Source: Nemopilema nomurai
Lineage: Eukaryota > Cnidaria > Scyphozoa > Rhizostomeae > Rhizostomatidae
NCBI GenBank assembly: GCA_003864495.1
Contig: ML133455.1
Coordinates: forward strand, 3,277,767 to 3,341,766
Reading direction: 5' to 3'
DNA: 64,000 nucleotides
In this document: piece after piece, positions 1-11,100 of the stretch
How positions within the stretch are numbered: position 1 is the first letter of the stretch
How the letters are laid out: every line of letters starts with the position of its first letter
Program-made: the position numbers and the translations under genes
Notes under the pieces: generated by a model
What the model saw: the letters and a program-made list of their open reading frames with translations, nothing else
What the model was told of the DNA's origin: nothing
Database searches by the model: none

Positions 1-383
1 TGCTGTTCGTACTCTTGTACGATATCTAGCTAATGCCTTGAATTTATGAGTCAGCCAATTTGCGTTATTAAAGTAAATTTCATTGCTGATTTCCTCATCT
101 GCTTCATACACCGTGTTTCAAAAATGTTTTGAAATTTCGTTTTGTCAGCCATCGCACTGTTTTATTAAAGTTATTTGAAGTTACAATTTTGCAATTAAAC
201 CTTTCTTGCGCGCTCCTCAACATGTTTAATCTGTTTTAAATAATTGAAATTTTGTGCTGAGTTATGACTGTTATGATTTTGTCAGTTAACGGTTCAGCAA
301 TCGCTTCAAAATATGTTTTAGTAGAAAGCGCGAAGTAGTAGTTTTTCGCAAAACAATGACTGCGTTCTGATGTTCTCGCTTAG
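1..383. other. No gene seen; probably intron of the SPRY gene
   Basis: AT-rich sequence without a convincing exon. It ends in a pyrimidine-containing acceptor (ttctcgcttag, ending at 383) that opens the first visible exon of the SPRY gene, so this stretch is most simply read as the end of an upstream intron. Confidence 0.5.
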
Positions 384-2419
384 AACATGTTGGTGGTGTT
401 GCTCTGGACGTGGACAGTATGACTGTATCCATGGTGATTAGCAATGACCATCTTGAGGTGTACAACGGAAATTGGACGTTTGAGAGTGTCACTGCTACAA
501 CGCCAGTTTCGGCGCGTGATGCTGGGATCGGCATTCGATCAGGCTGGTACTACGAAGTCACCCTGTTCAGCGACGGCATCATGCAAATAGGTTGGCTTTT
601 TCGACCCGCCTTGTTTCTTATGGGATGACCAGAGACTGTCCGGAAGACTTGCTACTGATAGATTACTCGAATGTACTGACTGAGTATCTTAGCTTAAGGA
701 AATGCTTATATATCCCGACCTGCCTCTGAATCAGGTTTGGCCTTTTTGTAGTCCATACGGCATTCATTTGGCTCTTTGTTTGATGAGTAGGGCTGAAATA
801 TATCCTTGCTTTTTCTTTCTGCCTTCCCCTAATAGTTTGTTAGACGCATTTTTAATTTGAATTTGCCCTAATGCATACTTTTAATGGACACATTAATATA
901 TTTATAAGCTTGAAAAAGCTGTTATTTCTTATGATTGAACTGTTCTGTAGGTTGGACATCTAACCGGTCACTTTTTGAGCCGGAGAAGGGCCTGGGTGTT
1001 GGCGACAACCCAAAGTCTGTTGGATTTGATGGGTCGAGATGTAGAGTATGTAATGGACAAAGGCCGAACGATGACAGCCAGGACTGCAGCTATGGAAAGT
1101 GAGTGTCTTATTTTGCCGTGTTTGATGGGAAAATTTCCTATGACGTCATTGATAGGGAATCAGTCAGGGCAGAGTGAATATTGCTAGTAGCGACCGTTGC
1201 CAGTACATTGCCGATGGGGCATCACTGATAAAACATGATTGGTACAGTTTCACTGATATTATGCCACTGACTGGTTGTCGCACCACTGATTAGAAGTCAC
1301 TGTTTGAAAAGTACTAGTTTGATTTACTGACGGGTGTCACTGATAGGGAGTTTGTTGATTTGACGTCACTGACGGGTGTTGTACACAATTGATGCGTCAA
1401 TTTCTTATAAATGATGCTAAATGGAGAAAATCTTTTAACAAAATTTAAACTTTTTCTGAGAAACTAGATTTGTTCAAAGTTAAGATATACAGTATTTTAT
1501 ACTTATTTAATCCATACTCATCTATATGGGTATCCTTTGTTACATGAAACATGTTCCTTGAATTCAAAAAGATGTTTTGTCACAAGAAAGCCTTCCATAA
1601 AAAGAAAATTTGTTAATGAACATATTAGAAAACCAGTCAGCCTGATTTGAAAATATTTTCTTACGTATAATAAACTCAACAGCCTGATTTGAAAATCTGA
1701 GTTTCTTAATGCGGGACTTACTGTATTCTTATCAGACTCGCTAATGCTCTGAAACCTGATGCACGCGTATCGTTTAGATCGTTTTGCGCATTGGTGTCTC
1801 ATTTCCAGCTCGTTAAAACATAAGCCTGAAACGAACCATTCTTTGGGTGCTATTGCAACATGCGTGCTTAGCGGCTCATAATCTCAACCCATTTGTTTCC
1901 ATACGTTTTAACCCGAGGAATGTAGTAGCCTTTGTTTTTCGTGGAAATCTCTTTCTTTCGTTATGTTGCCTAGATGAACGCTCCCTTTGCCACGGATACT
2001 GTAGCTTCTAGCCGCTATTTGAGCTGATTTAAAATTTCAAAACAATCATTCCTTCTTTACAGCTTTGTTTTATTACCAAGCTATCAATTCAAGCAGCTGA
2101 GAGATAATTTTTAATAGTAACTCGAGTCTACAGCAGCGATACACCCATCATTGTATCTGATTGTACACAATGCAGCTGCTACATTATGCTCACTGCTGTG
2201 TCCTAAACGAACCTTTCCTCCTTGTTTTACCAGGAAGTGGTCGATGGGTGACACAGTTTCGTGTTTGCTGTCAGTTAATGGAGACGCCTCCTTTTGGCTT
2301 AATGGTCAAGATCTTGGCATCGGTTTGAAAGACATCGACACAACGTTATGCTGGTTTCCGGCCATTTCGTTATCTTTGGACCAACAGTGCAAGGCCAATT
2401 TTGGTGCCAGCTCTTTTCT
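384..2419 (+). CDS. First SPRY domain (exons 384-590, 951-1098, 2234-2419)
   Basis: The translation shows SPRY landmarks in order: NWTFESV, RSGWYYEVTL, GIMQIGW across the 590/951 junction, GVGDNPKSVGFDG, then KWSMGDTVSCLL followed by FWLNGQDLGIG and QCKANFG. This matches the usual SPRY order of YYEV, IGW, GD, YDG, GD.V, and F.NG. The gene must have upstream exons because the first exon opens with a split codon. Confidence 0.8.
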
Positions 2420-3822
2420 GTGAGTTGTCCCTTTCAGTTCAATAGTTTTTACCACACAGAAATGAAGTTACGCGATTCGTACGCTGAGATCAATGCTGCT
2501 TACTGTTTTTGTTATATTTCAGCTGTAGATACAATAGCCCTCGATAACGTCACCAAATGTGGCAGAATATTTGATTGCGTCAATCTGTTTTATTGAAGTG
2601 GAATTCCAGCCTAGGTTGCTTCTCTTTTCAGTCAAGTAGAATGCAAATCTGTTCATCTTAAGTGGTTATTTAAATTTATCGAAGCAGGGATCCATGACAA
2701 GTTTTCATTTTTGTATTAAAACGTGAAAACCTTTTAAAAGTCTTGAAGCAGATTTGATGAAAACCTTTTAAAAGTCTCTTCCTTTACTTTTGTTAGGTAC
2801 GAGCCTCCTTCTGGATACCACAGCGTTGAGCAGGCAGCCTCGATTAATACGCAGGCATTGACGTCATTGTCGAAGGGGGGCATTAGCTGTGATGATCTTT
2901 CCCTCGACGACGCTGACTCTAGGTTCATACAAGGAGCCGAGGCTGCTGAGGCACAGACAGATGCACTCCAATCTCCACAACCATCTTCAAGAAGAAAAGC
3001 AGATCTTCAGTTGCGCAAGTCTGGCCTTGCATTTTCACCGAAAGATTTGCTAGACTCAAAAGGTCAGGGTAGCTTCTGCTCTACTTTCACGAATTTTGTA
3101 AATGATGGAAATTTTTTCATAAAGCATGTTTGTTGCTGAGAACAATCAGTAAAAATGGATTACAAACAAATGTGGTTTTCCAGTTCACAGAGTTACCAGC
3201 AAACCATTCCACCTCACAGCAAAGTATATTGATTTGAAGCCCTTGTCACTAATTTCTATAGGGGTACTCTGCCAGGTGTATTCAGGTACAGTTGTGGCCA
3301 TTTTGACGGGCAGCTGCTTCTGTGAACTCGTTGATTTTGTGACCAAGACCTTCTATTTTCACAGGGCTAGAAGATTTATCTGAGGTTCTGTACTTTGAAG
3401 TTCAATGTCCTGCAAATGGTGAAAGGACTTCTTTTGACATTGGATACCAGTCTACAACAAGGAGGGTCGAGGTTACGTGTAAAATTGAGGGGAAACGACT
3501 TTACATATCGACAGGGGACCGAGGCACACACGAGATTGTTGCTTTTGACGCCATTGTTGGTTGCGGACTGATCTGGCCAGTGAAAAAAGTGTTCTTTACA
3601 ATCGACGGTATTGAAGCCCATTTTGCTTCTAATCTTGCCGACGAAAACGGAGTCTGGGAAGAAAGTCTGGATGAAATTATTCCATATTTCTCTGAAGAGT
3701 GTTTGGAAGTGAACTTTGGCCAGAGGTTGTTTTGGTCACAAGTTATGAACACGTTGTCTTTCAAAAAAAGCTGTTGTCAACTATTGTACGATGCTGTCCT
3801 GAAGAATGAGTTGGGAACATGA
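384..3822 (+). CDS. Two-SPRY-domain protein, 5' end missing
   Basis: Five exons join with consistent phases: 384-590, 951-1098, 2234-2419, 2797-3062 and 3365-3822 (stop TGA 3820-3822). They give 420 residues plus a split first codon. Most junctions have good signals (gtgagt donors at 1099 and 2420; ttttaccag, tttgttag and ttttcacag acceptors). The donor after 3062 (gtcagg) is weak; one 6 bases later (gtagct) keeps the same phase and adds two residues. The protein has a SPRY domain (about residues 1-183), a Ser/Ala-rich linker (184-268) and a second SPRY-like domain (269-420). SPRY domains are protein-interaction modules. The first resembles those of RNF123 and RSPRY1 (MQIGW, then a VGD...FDG stretch), but no RING is seen here, so ligase activity is unproven. 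The start lies before the window. Confidence 0.8.
3365..3822 (+). CDS. Second SPRY-like domain, last exon
   Basis: This 458-nt terminal exon reads LYFEVQ, then SFDIGYQ, VGCGLIWPVKKVFFTIDG and LEVNFGQ. The pattern of YFEV, IGY, GCG, FFT.(D)G and NFG is that of a SPRY/B30.2 core. It lies after the Ser-rich linker, so the protein carries two such modules, as SPRYD3 does, though the first domain is closer to the RNF123/RSPRY1 type. The protein ends in LKNELGT. Confidence 0.65.
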
Positions 3823-6800
3823 GCAACTCGCATTTATCCAGCCTTAGATAATTGCTCGACTGAGCGCAATGTCAAAAAATGCAAAGAGGCTTCGTATAAG
3901 GATTCTGCACGCCATTGTTTTGATTTTTCAAGAGATTGGAGAGAACGTTAACCCCTGACTTGGTACATGGCACTTGCCTTTCGTTAACCTACGTTAATTG
4001 TTCGAAAAGAGTTCCTTTGTTTATACATTAGTTTGGTTGATAATAGAAGCGTTATTGATAGTAGTCGATTAGAATCCAAACCATTTTGTTAGTATAAAGC
4101 ACAACCCAATGTATTATAGACATATAGACATATATCAAGACATATTGAATGTACGTAAGTGCATTAGCCACTTCAAACTCTAAAGATCAAAAGTGCAACT
4201 TTGGGATTAAGATACTCTATTGCCTTAACTGTTTATTTAAAGGCCTTCATTTTACAGCAAATCTGCACAGATTGGCATAAACACAGCAAATGGGCATAAA
4301 CACAGGATGTATTCCTCCACCCAGATTTTCTGAAGTAGTGTTTAATAATATTGAATTTTTGCTGTGTTAATTGCTACATTTTTGCAGTATGGAATGGAGC
4401 ATCCCGTGTCCCTAATTGTGCTGCACTGAAATTGGTTCTTTTTCTTTGTTCAAAATCCCCTGAATGGCAGTTCCTGGATTTTAGACCCGGTTTGAATGCT
4501 GCGATTCCACATTTACTGCTGAGAACGCAAGTCAAACATTGCTGGTAAAAATTAGCTGATAACGGACATGTAAGGTTGGCCGGCTCGCTCGATCATGTGT
4601 CGTTTTAATTAACAGTAGCCATATTTGGCAGGGACAGGATACGGATGAATGGCGGTGCACGTGACCATATTTGGTGGCCAAAAGATGATGATGAATTGCG
4701 GTGGGGGAAGAGAACCATAAACCGCTAATATACTACACCACCAAACTCTTGTCGTTTAGGAAAATTAATTACACCTCCTTGGTAGATCAAATATTTTTGC
4801 AAAGCATCTTGTGGGAAAATTAATATAAACAGCTGTTCCTCTTTGAAAAGAGAGTGGTAATGACACCGGTTTTTTTAATTGATTCCCCAATCTGATCTTA
4901 TATTATGTCTCAGAATGTATTTTCAACAGGTTGCTCAAAATTTGTCCACTCTTCCAAAAGAGGCCCAGTATTCAGGTCTTAATAATGCGTTTTTCATTTC
5001 GCAAATGCCATAATAAACCTGAAAGCTTTATTATACACTTCAATGTTCTGGAATCCTTGAGTTCACTTGCGTTGCAATCCGTCGCTTGCGAGTCCTTGAT
5101 GCCCTGTGTCCTGGCATTGGTTGAATGATCGCGGAAGCAAATTTTAAGATAGGGAAGTTTCGAATTGGAAAGATTGAAAAAGGCAACGAAATACCGAAAC
5201 ACAGCATTACAAGCAAATAAAACAAGATATAATATCTCGCTAGACAAGTGAGGCAATAGTTTTGTTGGAGTAAAGTATAACCTGACGACGCGAAAGGTTT
5301 ACAGTGGTTGCAGGCCTACAGTCAAACTTCCTTGCCCCAAAGCTGAGGTTTTGGTTTACCACCTCTCCGATGTACGTGGCAATGATCAAAGGGTTCTGCC
5401 AGAAGGTATAGTTGCTTGAATCGATGCAATTTCAGTTATTTACAGTAATCATCTGCCTTTGGCAAACATAGTATTTCTCGTTTGCAGGTATTTATGTCGC
5501 AGCAGTTCGTTCTCCTGTTCTTTGAAGGTGGTATCCCATTTTTAAAGAAAACTATAAATCTGCTAAATGTTTTTGTATTTACGTACGTAAGTTGAAAGAA
5601 AGCTGGTGCCTTGTATGATTATATGACTGTAGAAGTTTAAATTGAAAATTGTGGTTTTTTAACGCACATGATACACTAGCTTGTAGCTGAGTATACTGAG
5701 ATTGGTAGGGCTAGGCCAAAAGGACCTAGATCCCACAAACAAACGTAGTAGGAGAACTCTTTTTGCTGCAATATCAAGTGAAAGATTGAAACTAGAACTT
5801 GGCAGAGAAAAATTATTGAATTGGTCAGTATAGTCAGTTTTTAATTAGAAGGTCGCAAAAGTTTTTAAAAAATCAGGGAATTTCTTTTCCAAAATATTTA
5901 CATCCTTGGCCTTGATGTAGAAAAATATGATCCAGATATAAATATTATCAACAGCCTTACAAGAATATTTCAAGTAACGTTCTTTATATATAAATGTATA
6001 TATTTTTTTAAGTGGAGGTTCATCTTTAAATTGTTCTGTGTGTTTCAAAAATATTTTAATCTAAATTACATTTTGCTACCAATTTACCATACTCAGTGGC
6101 AATTCTAGCCTGAGAAAACTGGGGAGGCCATCACAGAAACCCTGGAATACTAGTGTATGGACACATGTTTTTTTTAAATAGTACCTTACTTTAAGCCAGG
6201 GGCAGATCCAGAGAAAATTTGAAGGGGGGGGGGGGGGGGGGGGGAGGTGGAGGCAGTTTGTAAACATGGGCACCAAAATACAATCCTCTATTCATGTTCT
6301 ATGAAAATTATTTAAAATAGATTGCATAATAGCAGTACTATTATAGTCATAACATAAGTTAATGTAATCTCTATTAGAGACTGCAGCATTAAATTGAGCC
6401 TGGGAGCACTAAGAATCAAGTTTAGTGACATCATTGTTTGGCCTGATGCAAAAAAAATTTGAAGTTGAGCCTTCTAGAGTGGCTAAAGGCTAGTACACCT
6501 CCAGTACTATATTTTAACAAAATACTGCTCAGAAATTACAGTTTGCTGATTTAATTGATTTTTAGAAAAAATTTGGCAGGAGAGGATTCCTGCTAAACCT
6601 CTGGTGATAGACAGTAGGGAAAGGAAAAAAGGGTGATAATTGGTTCAGATTGCATATCTCAATGATGTTAAATTGTTTGAGAGAATTTTACTTCCTAAAA
6701 CCACACTTCCCTCTAGCCTCCCCCTCAAAAATGCCACTGACTATACTTTTGATAGATTGGTTTAGGTGCTTGTAAGCTGGTTTCAAAAATTTTTGAGAAA

Positions 6801-8077
6801 GTTATTATATGTTAATGTCATAATACTGTACAATACTACCTTGGACGGCAGTACATAAGAATAAGATTTGTATAGATATTTTTGGGAAAGGAAGTCATGG
6901 CATTGCTGGAAATTTGATAGGATGAATTGAAAATTTTATCTGTTGGATAACCTTCCCTAGTTGTGATAGTAGTGAGTGTGCCATGGATAATTGAACCTGA
7001 AGGGCCATATAAGGAATAGTGCCAAGTTCATTCATTGCTCAGTCAAGCTTAGCCTCTCCTGCAAGAGCAAGCTCAGCCCTGTTAAAGGGCAATTAACCTG
7101 TATTTCATATGAATAACCAACAACATCTCAGAAGTTAATACTTGCAATTAATTAACTGTTATATCCTCTGGAATTTATTTTGTTGACTTTGGTTGCCATT
7201 TGCTTAATTTAACGATTTCCTCCTTCTCTATTTCAACTACTTCCTAGATCTTATCCTTTTTTATAATTAAGTCTTGAGTCAATCTTTTCTACAAATTTCA
7301 ATTTTCTGTAAGATATTTTCTTTTTCTGCATTTACTGTTGTTTATTCTATGATTGTTTATCCATCTTTTGAATTTTTTTGTTATGTTCTTTAATTTTCTG
7401 GACATGGTTGGATTATGATATATGTTCTATCTAAAAGTTCTTCTCTATCTGATTATATGCTCTATCAATCTCTTTACATTTCTTATAATTTTTAGTTATT
7501 TGTTCAAACAGAAATTGATACTTAGTTTTGTATCCTTGCAATTCTTGACTTCTTAGTTATAATTTAATATTTCCTTTGTGATTCATTTTTACTCCTCTTC
7601 TACTCTCTTTTAAAACACATCTTTTATCTGCAACTATATTTAAATTTTCCAATAGGCTTCTAGTGTTTCTTGTGGTGTTAACAATTAGCAATAAAAGTTG
7701 TTTGTTATAATTGCAGCCATTTTTCTTTTGCAAAAGTAATAAATTGCACTTTACCATATGTATCAAGGGGTCACTCACATTCTGTTTTGCTCCCCATCTA
7801 CTTGTGACTTTTATCTTATTGCCACATATTTGAAGCGATGAGCATAAAACTCAATTTTATAGAGATTTCTACCTTGATACTTGATTCTATTGTATTCTCA
7901 AAGTGTTCCTTGTATTTTATTGTTTAAACCTGTCCCCCTATTATATTCTCAATGTTTTCTTTTATTAATTTTTTGCATTTGGTGCTGCTTCATAGCTTTG
8001 TCAATAACATACATTCGAATCATTTGAAATAAATTTTGATGAAAATACAAGACATATATTATTTACTTCTGTTCTAG
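3823..8077. other. Intergenic; no gene seen
   Basis: AT-rich with no supported exon. An AATAAA at 5012-5017 could serve the SPRY transcript but is over 1 kb past the stop. At 6197-6211 a hAT-terminus-like string (caggggcagatccag) is followed by a run of about 21 G at 6224-6244; this looks like a degraded DNA-transposon end. Open frames here are short and lack codon character. Confidence 0.5.
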
Positions 8078-8122
8078 TGAATACATTTTTGGAGTAATAA
8101 TTCTGTTTGTGGAAGAGAAGCG
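8065..8122 (+). promoter_or_regulatory. Probable 5'UTR splice acceptor and start context
   Basis: A T-rich tract ending in ttctgttctag (to 8077) looks like a 3' splice site. From 8078 the frame shared with ATG 8123 opens with TGA. So if an upstream exon joins here in that frame it must be non-coding, and ATG 8123 is then the first start. This supports a spliced 5'UTR, with the promoter further upstream. Confidence 0.4.
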
Positions 8123-11100
8123 ATGAATTCCTTTACCGCTAAACCATATGGACAAGCATCTAAGCACTCAAGCTTACCAAAGCCCGGAACACAAGGACAG
8201 AACCCGATCCACAAGGCAGGGAACACCTTGCCCTCATTGTCAGGTGACATTCTAAAGCAAAGCATCGCATCAATGCAGACTAAGAAGCCAGGCAAACACA
8301 GCAAGCCAGCTGCTCCTGCCTCAAAGTCATCTGCAACCCCCGTCATTTCTGAAAGTGAAATTCTGCAGAGACGCAGCTCCATGCACAGAACTCCCCCGCC
8401 CCCAACTCCAGATAATAAGCAAAATTTTGATCAAAATGTACCAGAATTCTTGAGAAAGAAACTAAAGCGCGTAGAAGCCCCAGAAAATGAGCAAGAGAAG
8501 CAGAAAAATTTATCAGAAGATAACGAGCCGAAGCTAGATGAATCGTTAAAGAAATCATTTCGCAATAGCAGGCTGTTGTTCGAAAGCAACTCAGCTGCCC
8601 CTACCGTAGCTCCAAAGCCGAAGCCAAGATCGTTTAAGAGTAATAACGGTGGCAAACACGAAGGTAGAACTGATCAAGGACAAGGTAATAGCAAAGCTGA
8701 ATCTACTTTGAATGTCGATTCTGCAAATGCTGACGTCCATGAGGATTCTACATGTGAACACGTGCAAGTAGAACGAAGTAAAACTGCTTCGGATGAAGGC
8801 CAACAAAACAACGTCGATTCTACTGTAGGTGCTGTCGATATCTCTCCAGAGGAACCCTCTGCCGCCGAAACTAGTATCAGTACAGAAGAAATGCAGACGA
8901 AAGAGCAAGCTGAAAATCTTGAAGATAATAGTCTGAGAAATCCAAAGCCCACTGACGTCACGCTGCCAGCTATACCCACAGGTCTGAGTGCATGGATGGC
9001 TCGCTATGTGAAGGAAAATCTAAATCTTCGAAAGCTGGAAAACAGAAAGAGCGAGGCAGAAGCTGCTCTTCCTGGCAAAGAAATGGGAACAACTTCAACG
9101 GTTACTGTAGAAGAGGAAGACTTTTATGACGATGTAAACACTGGATCGAAAGGTATGCTGTTTTATATGTTTCATTTCTCCCTTACATTCCTTGCATGCC
9201 TTTCTCAGATTTTTCTGTACTGTGGATTGACAGCCTTTCTTCTGAAAAGTGTTTGTAGTTTGGTAAGGCATACTTGTGTGATGATTTCAGACGCTCAAGC
9301 TGACGAGCCTGACGTGTATGACGATGTTCAATGCAGCGAGCAGCAATTGATTGCAGCAGCCAGCAATGGTGGGGATGAAGTGTACGATGACGTCGCTGGC
9401 TGTATGCCCAGTGCTGCTGATACCACCGCTGATGACTGCAGCTATGAGGTCTACGATGACGTCAGAGATGGCCCCAGCGATGACGTCTATGACGATGTTG
9501 CAGCTGGCGTGCCCAGATCTACAGAAGCCGAACAAGATGTTTATGATGATGTAAACAATGGCCAGTGAGTTCTGACGATATCACCAAAATTTTGTACAGC
9601 CTCTGGCTTGTTTATTTGTCATGGAGCTGCTTCAACATTTACCTAGAGCAAGGCAAAGAATATGCAATACATTCTTTCACATACCGTAAAACCTCTAATA
9701 AGCCCCCGGGGGCTTATTTATTTCCAAGGTCTTAGAGGGCTTATTTGAGAGGGGGCATATTTATAAAATCAAGATAAATGATACAAAAATGATTTGAATC
9801 AGTTGAATTCCGCAAACATTTCAGACTAGATTGTTTCAAATTTTGCCAGAGAGCATCATATTTACAAGAAGGTTTGGGAACCTAATGTTGGGGAAACATC
9901 TTTTCCATCTCGAAGAAAAGGAAGAAGCAAAGCTTTAAGATGATTACGCTATCGGCATATATCTCCATGGTGATCAAGGGTGTCACGAACAGCTAGTTGG
10001 TCATTAACCAATAGAACTGTCATTTTTGCTTTGCAAATTTCTCGATCGTAAAGTCTGCTATCTCAGATTTTCACCAACCGGAGCAGAAATGCTTGAAGAT
10101 GGATTGGTTGTTCCAAAAACTTACACTGCATTGAATGATTATCGCGCGCTGCTAAAGACGTTTGACAAGAAAATTGTGACTTTCGAACACATGAAATTGG
10201 AAACTGGCAATATTACGACGAAATACATAATGAGCTACCACTAAATCTTTCTTGTATGAAAATAGAGAAAGGAGCTCATTTAAAGTTTCTCCTTAAAGAA
10301 TGGGGAGGGGCTTATTAGATAGGGAGCTTAATAGAGCTTTTACGGTATGTAGCCATTTTCAAACACGATGACAAGTTGCTTTTAGAAGTGGTAAGTGAGT
10401 GGACATGTTTTAGCGCCAGTGCATTTATCTTTTGTTATTTTTCTAGGACTCCAGTCTATGAAGTGGAGGAAGGGGTATGTCTGTCTTTGCCATTTTTGCG
10501 GCATGTATCGAATGATTAAAGTTCATCATACGTGCTCTATTGCGGGGGCTGTGCGAAATCGGAATTGTAATGCGTAATGTTAACTCGTGGCGATGACTAA
10601 ACGACATTCGATTGTACCTTGAGTCGTGCTCCGTGCTCTATGATTTAAAACATCTAAGTGAAAGAAAGCAAGACGCTTAATGCGAAAAGAGCCTTTTGTC
10701 ACCTCTGCTTAAGTTATGTTTTACATCGCTGTCTCGCACAAGGATGTAGGTCCTCCTTGATTTTTCACTGAAACTGGATATATTTCCACAAAATGGCAGT
10801 CAAGCCTTTCCTGACTAATCACTATAAACGCCATATTATATTTTCAAGAATGCTGCTTTTGCCCACTCTTATTATCACATTGTTTCTGTTTCGTTCGTCC
10901 TGCCCTCATGGTGTTTAACGCTTGCTTAAAGGGTAACGAGGGACAGGATGAGCCTGGCCTATACGAACCGGTGGAATCAATTCAGCAATTTGTGCAGCGA
11001 GATCGTGCCAGCAAGTAAGCACTTTGCAGAATACAACTAACTTTGCAGGTCATTCATTCTTATGCATGTATGTAAGCAGCTCTGGGCCCTATTCACGCTG

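Noticed and set aside
8074..9535. Minus-strand ORFs opposite the adaptor gene
   Set aside because: Shadows of the long plus-strand exon; no domain and no splice support.
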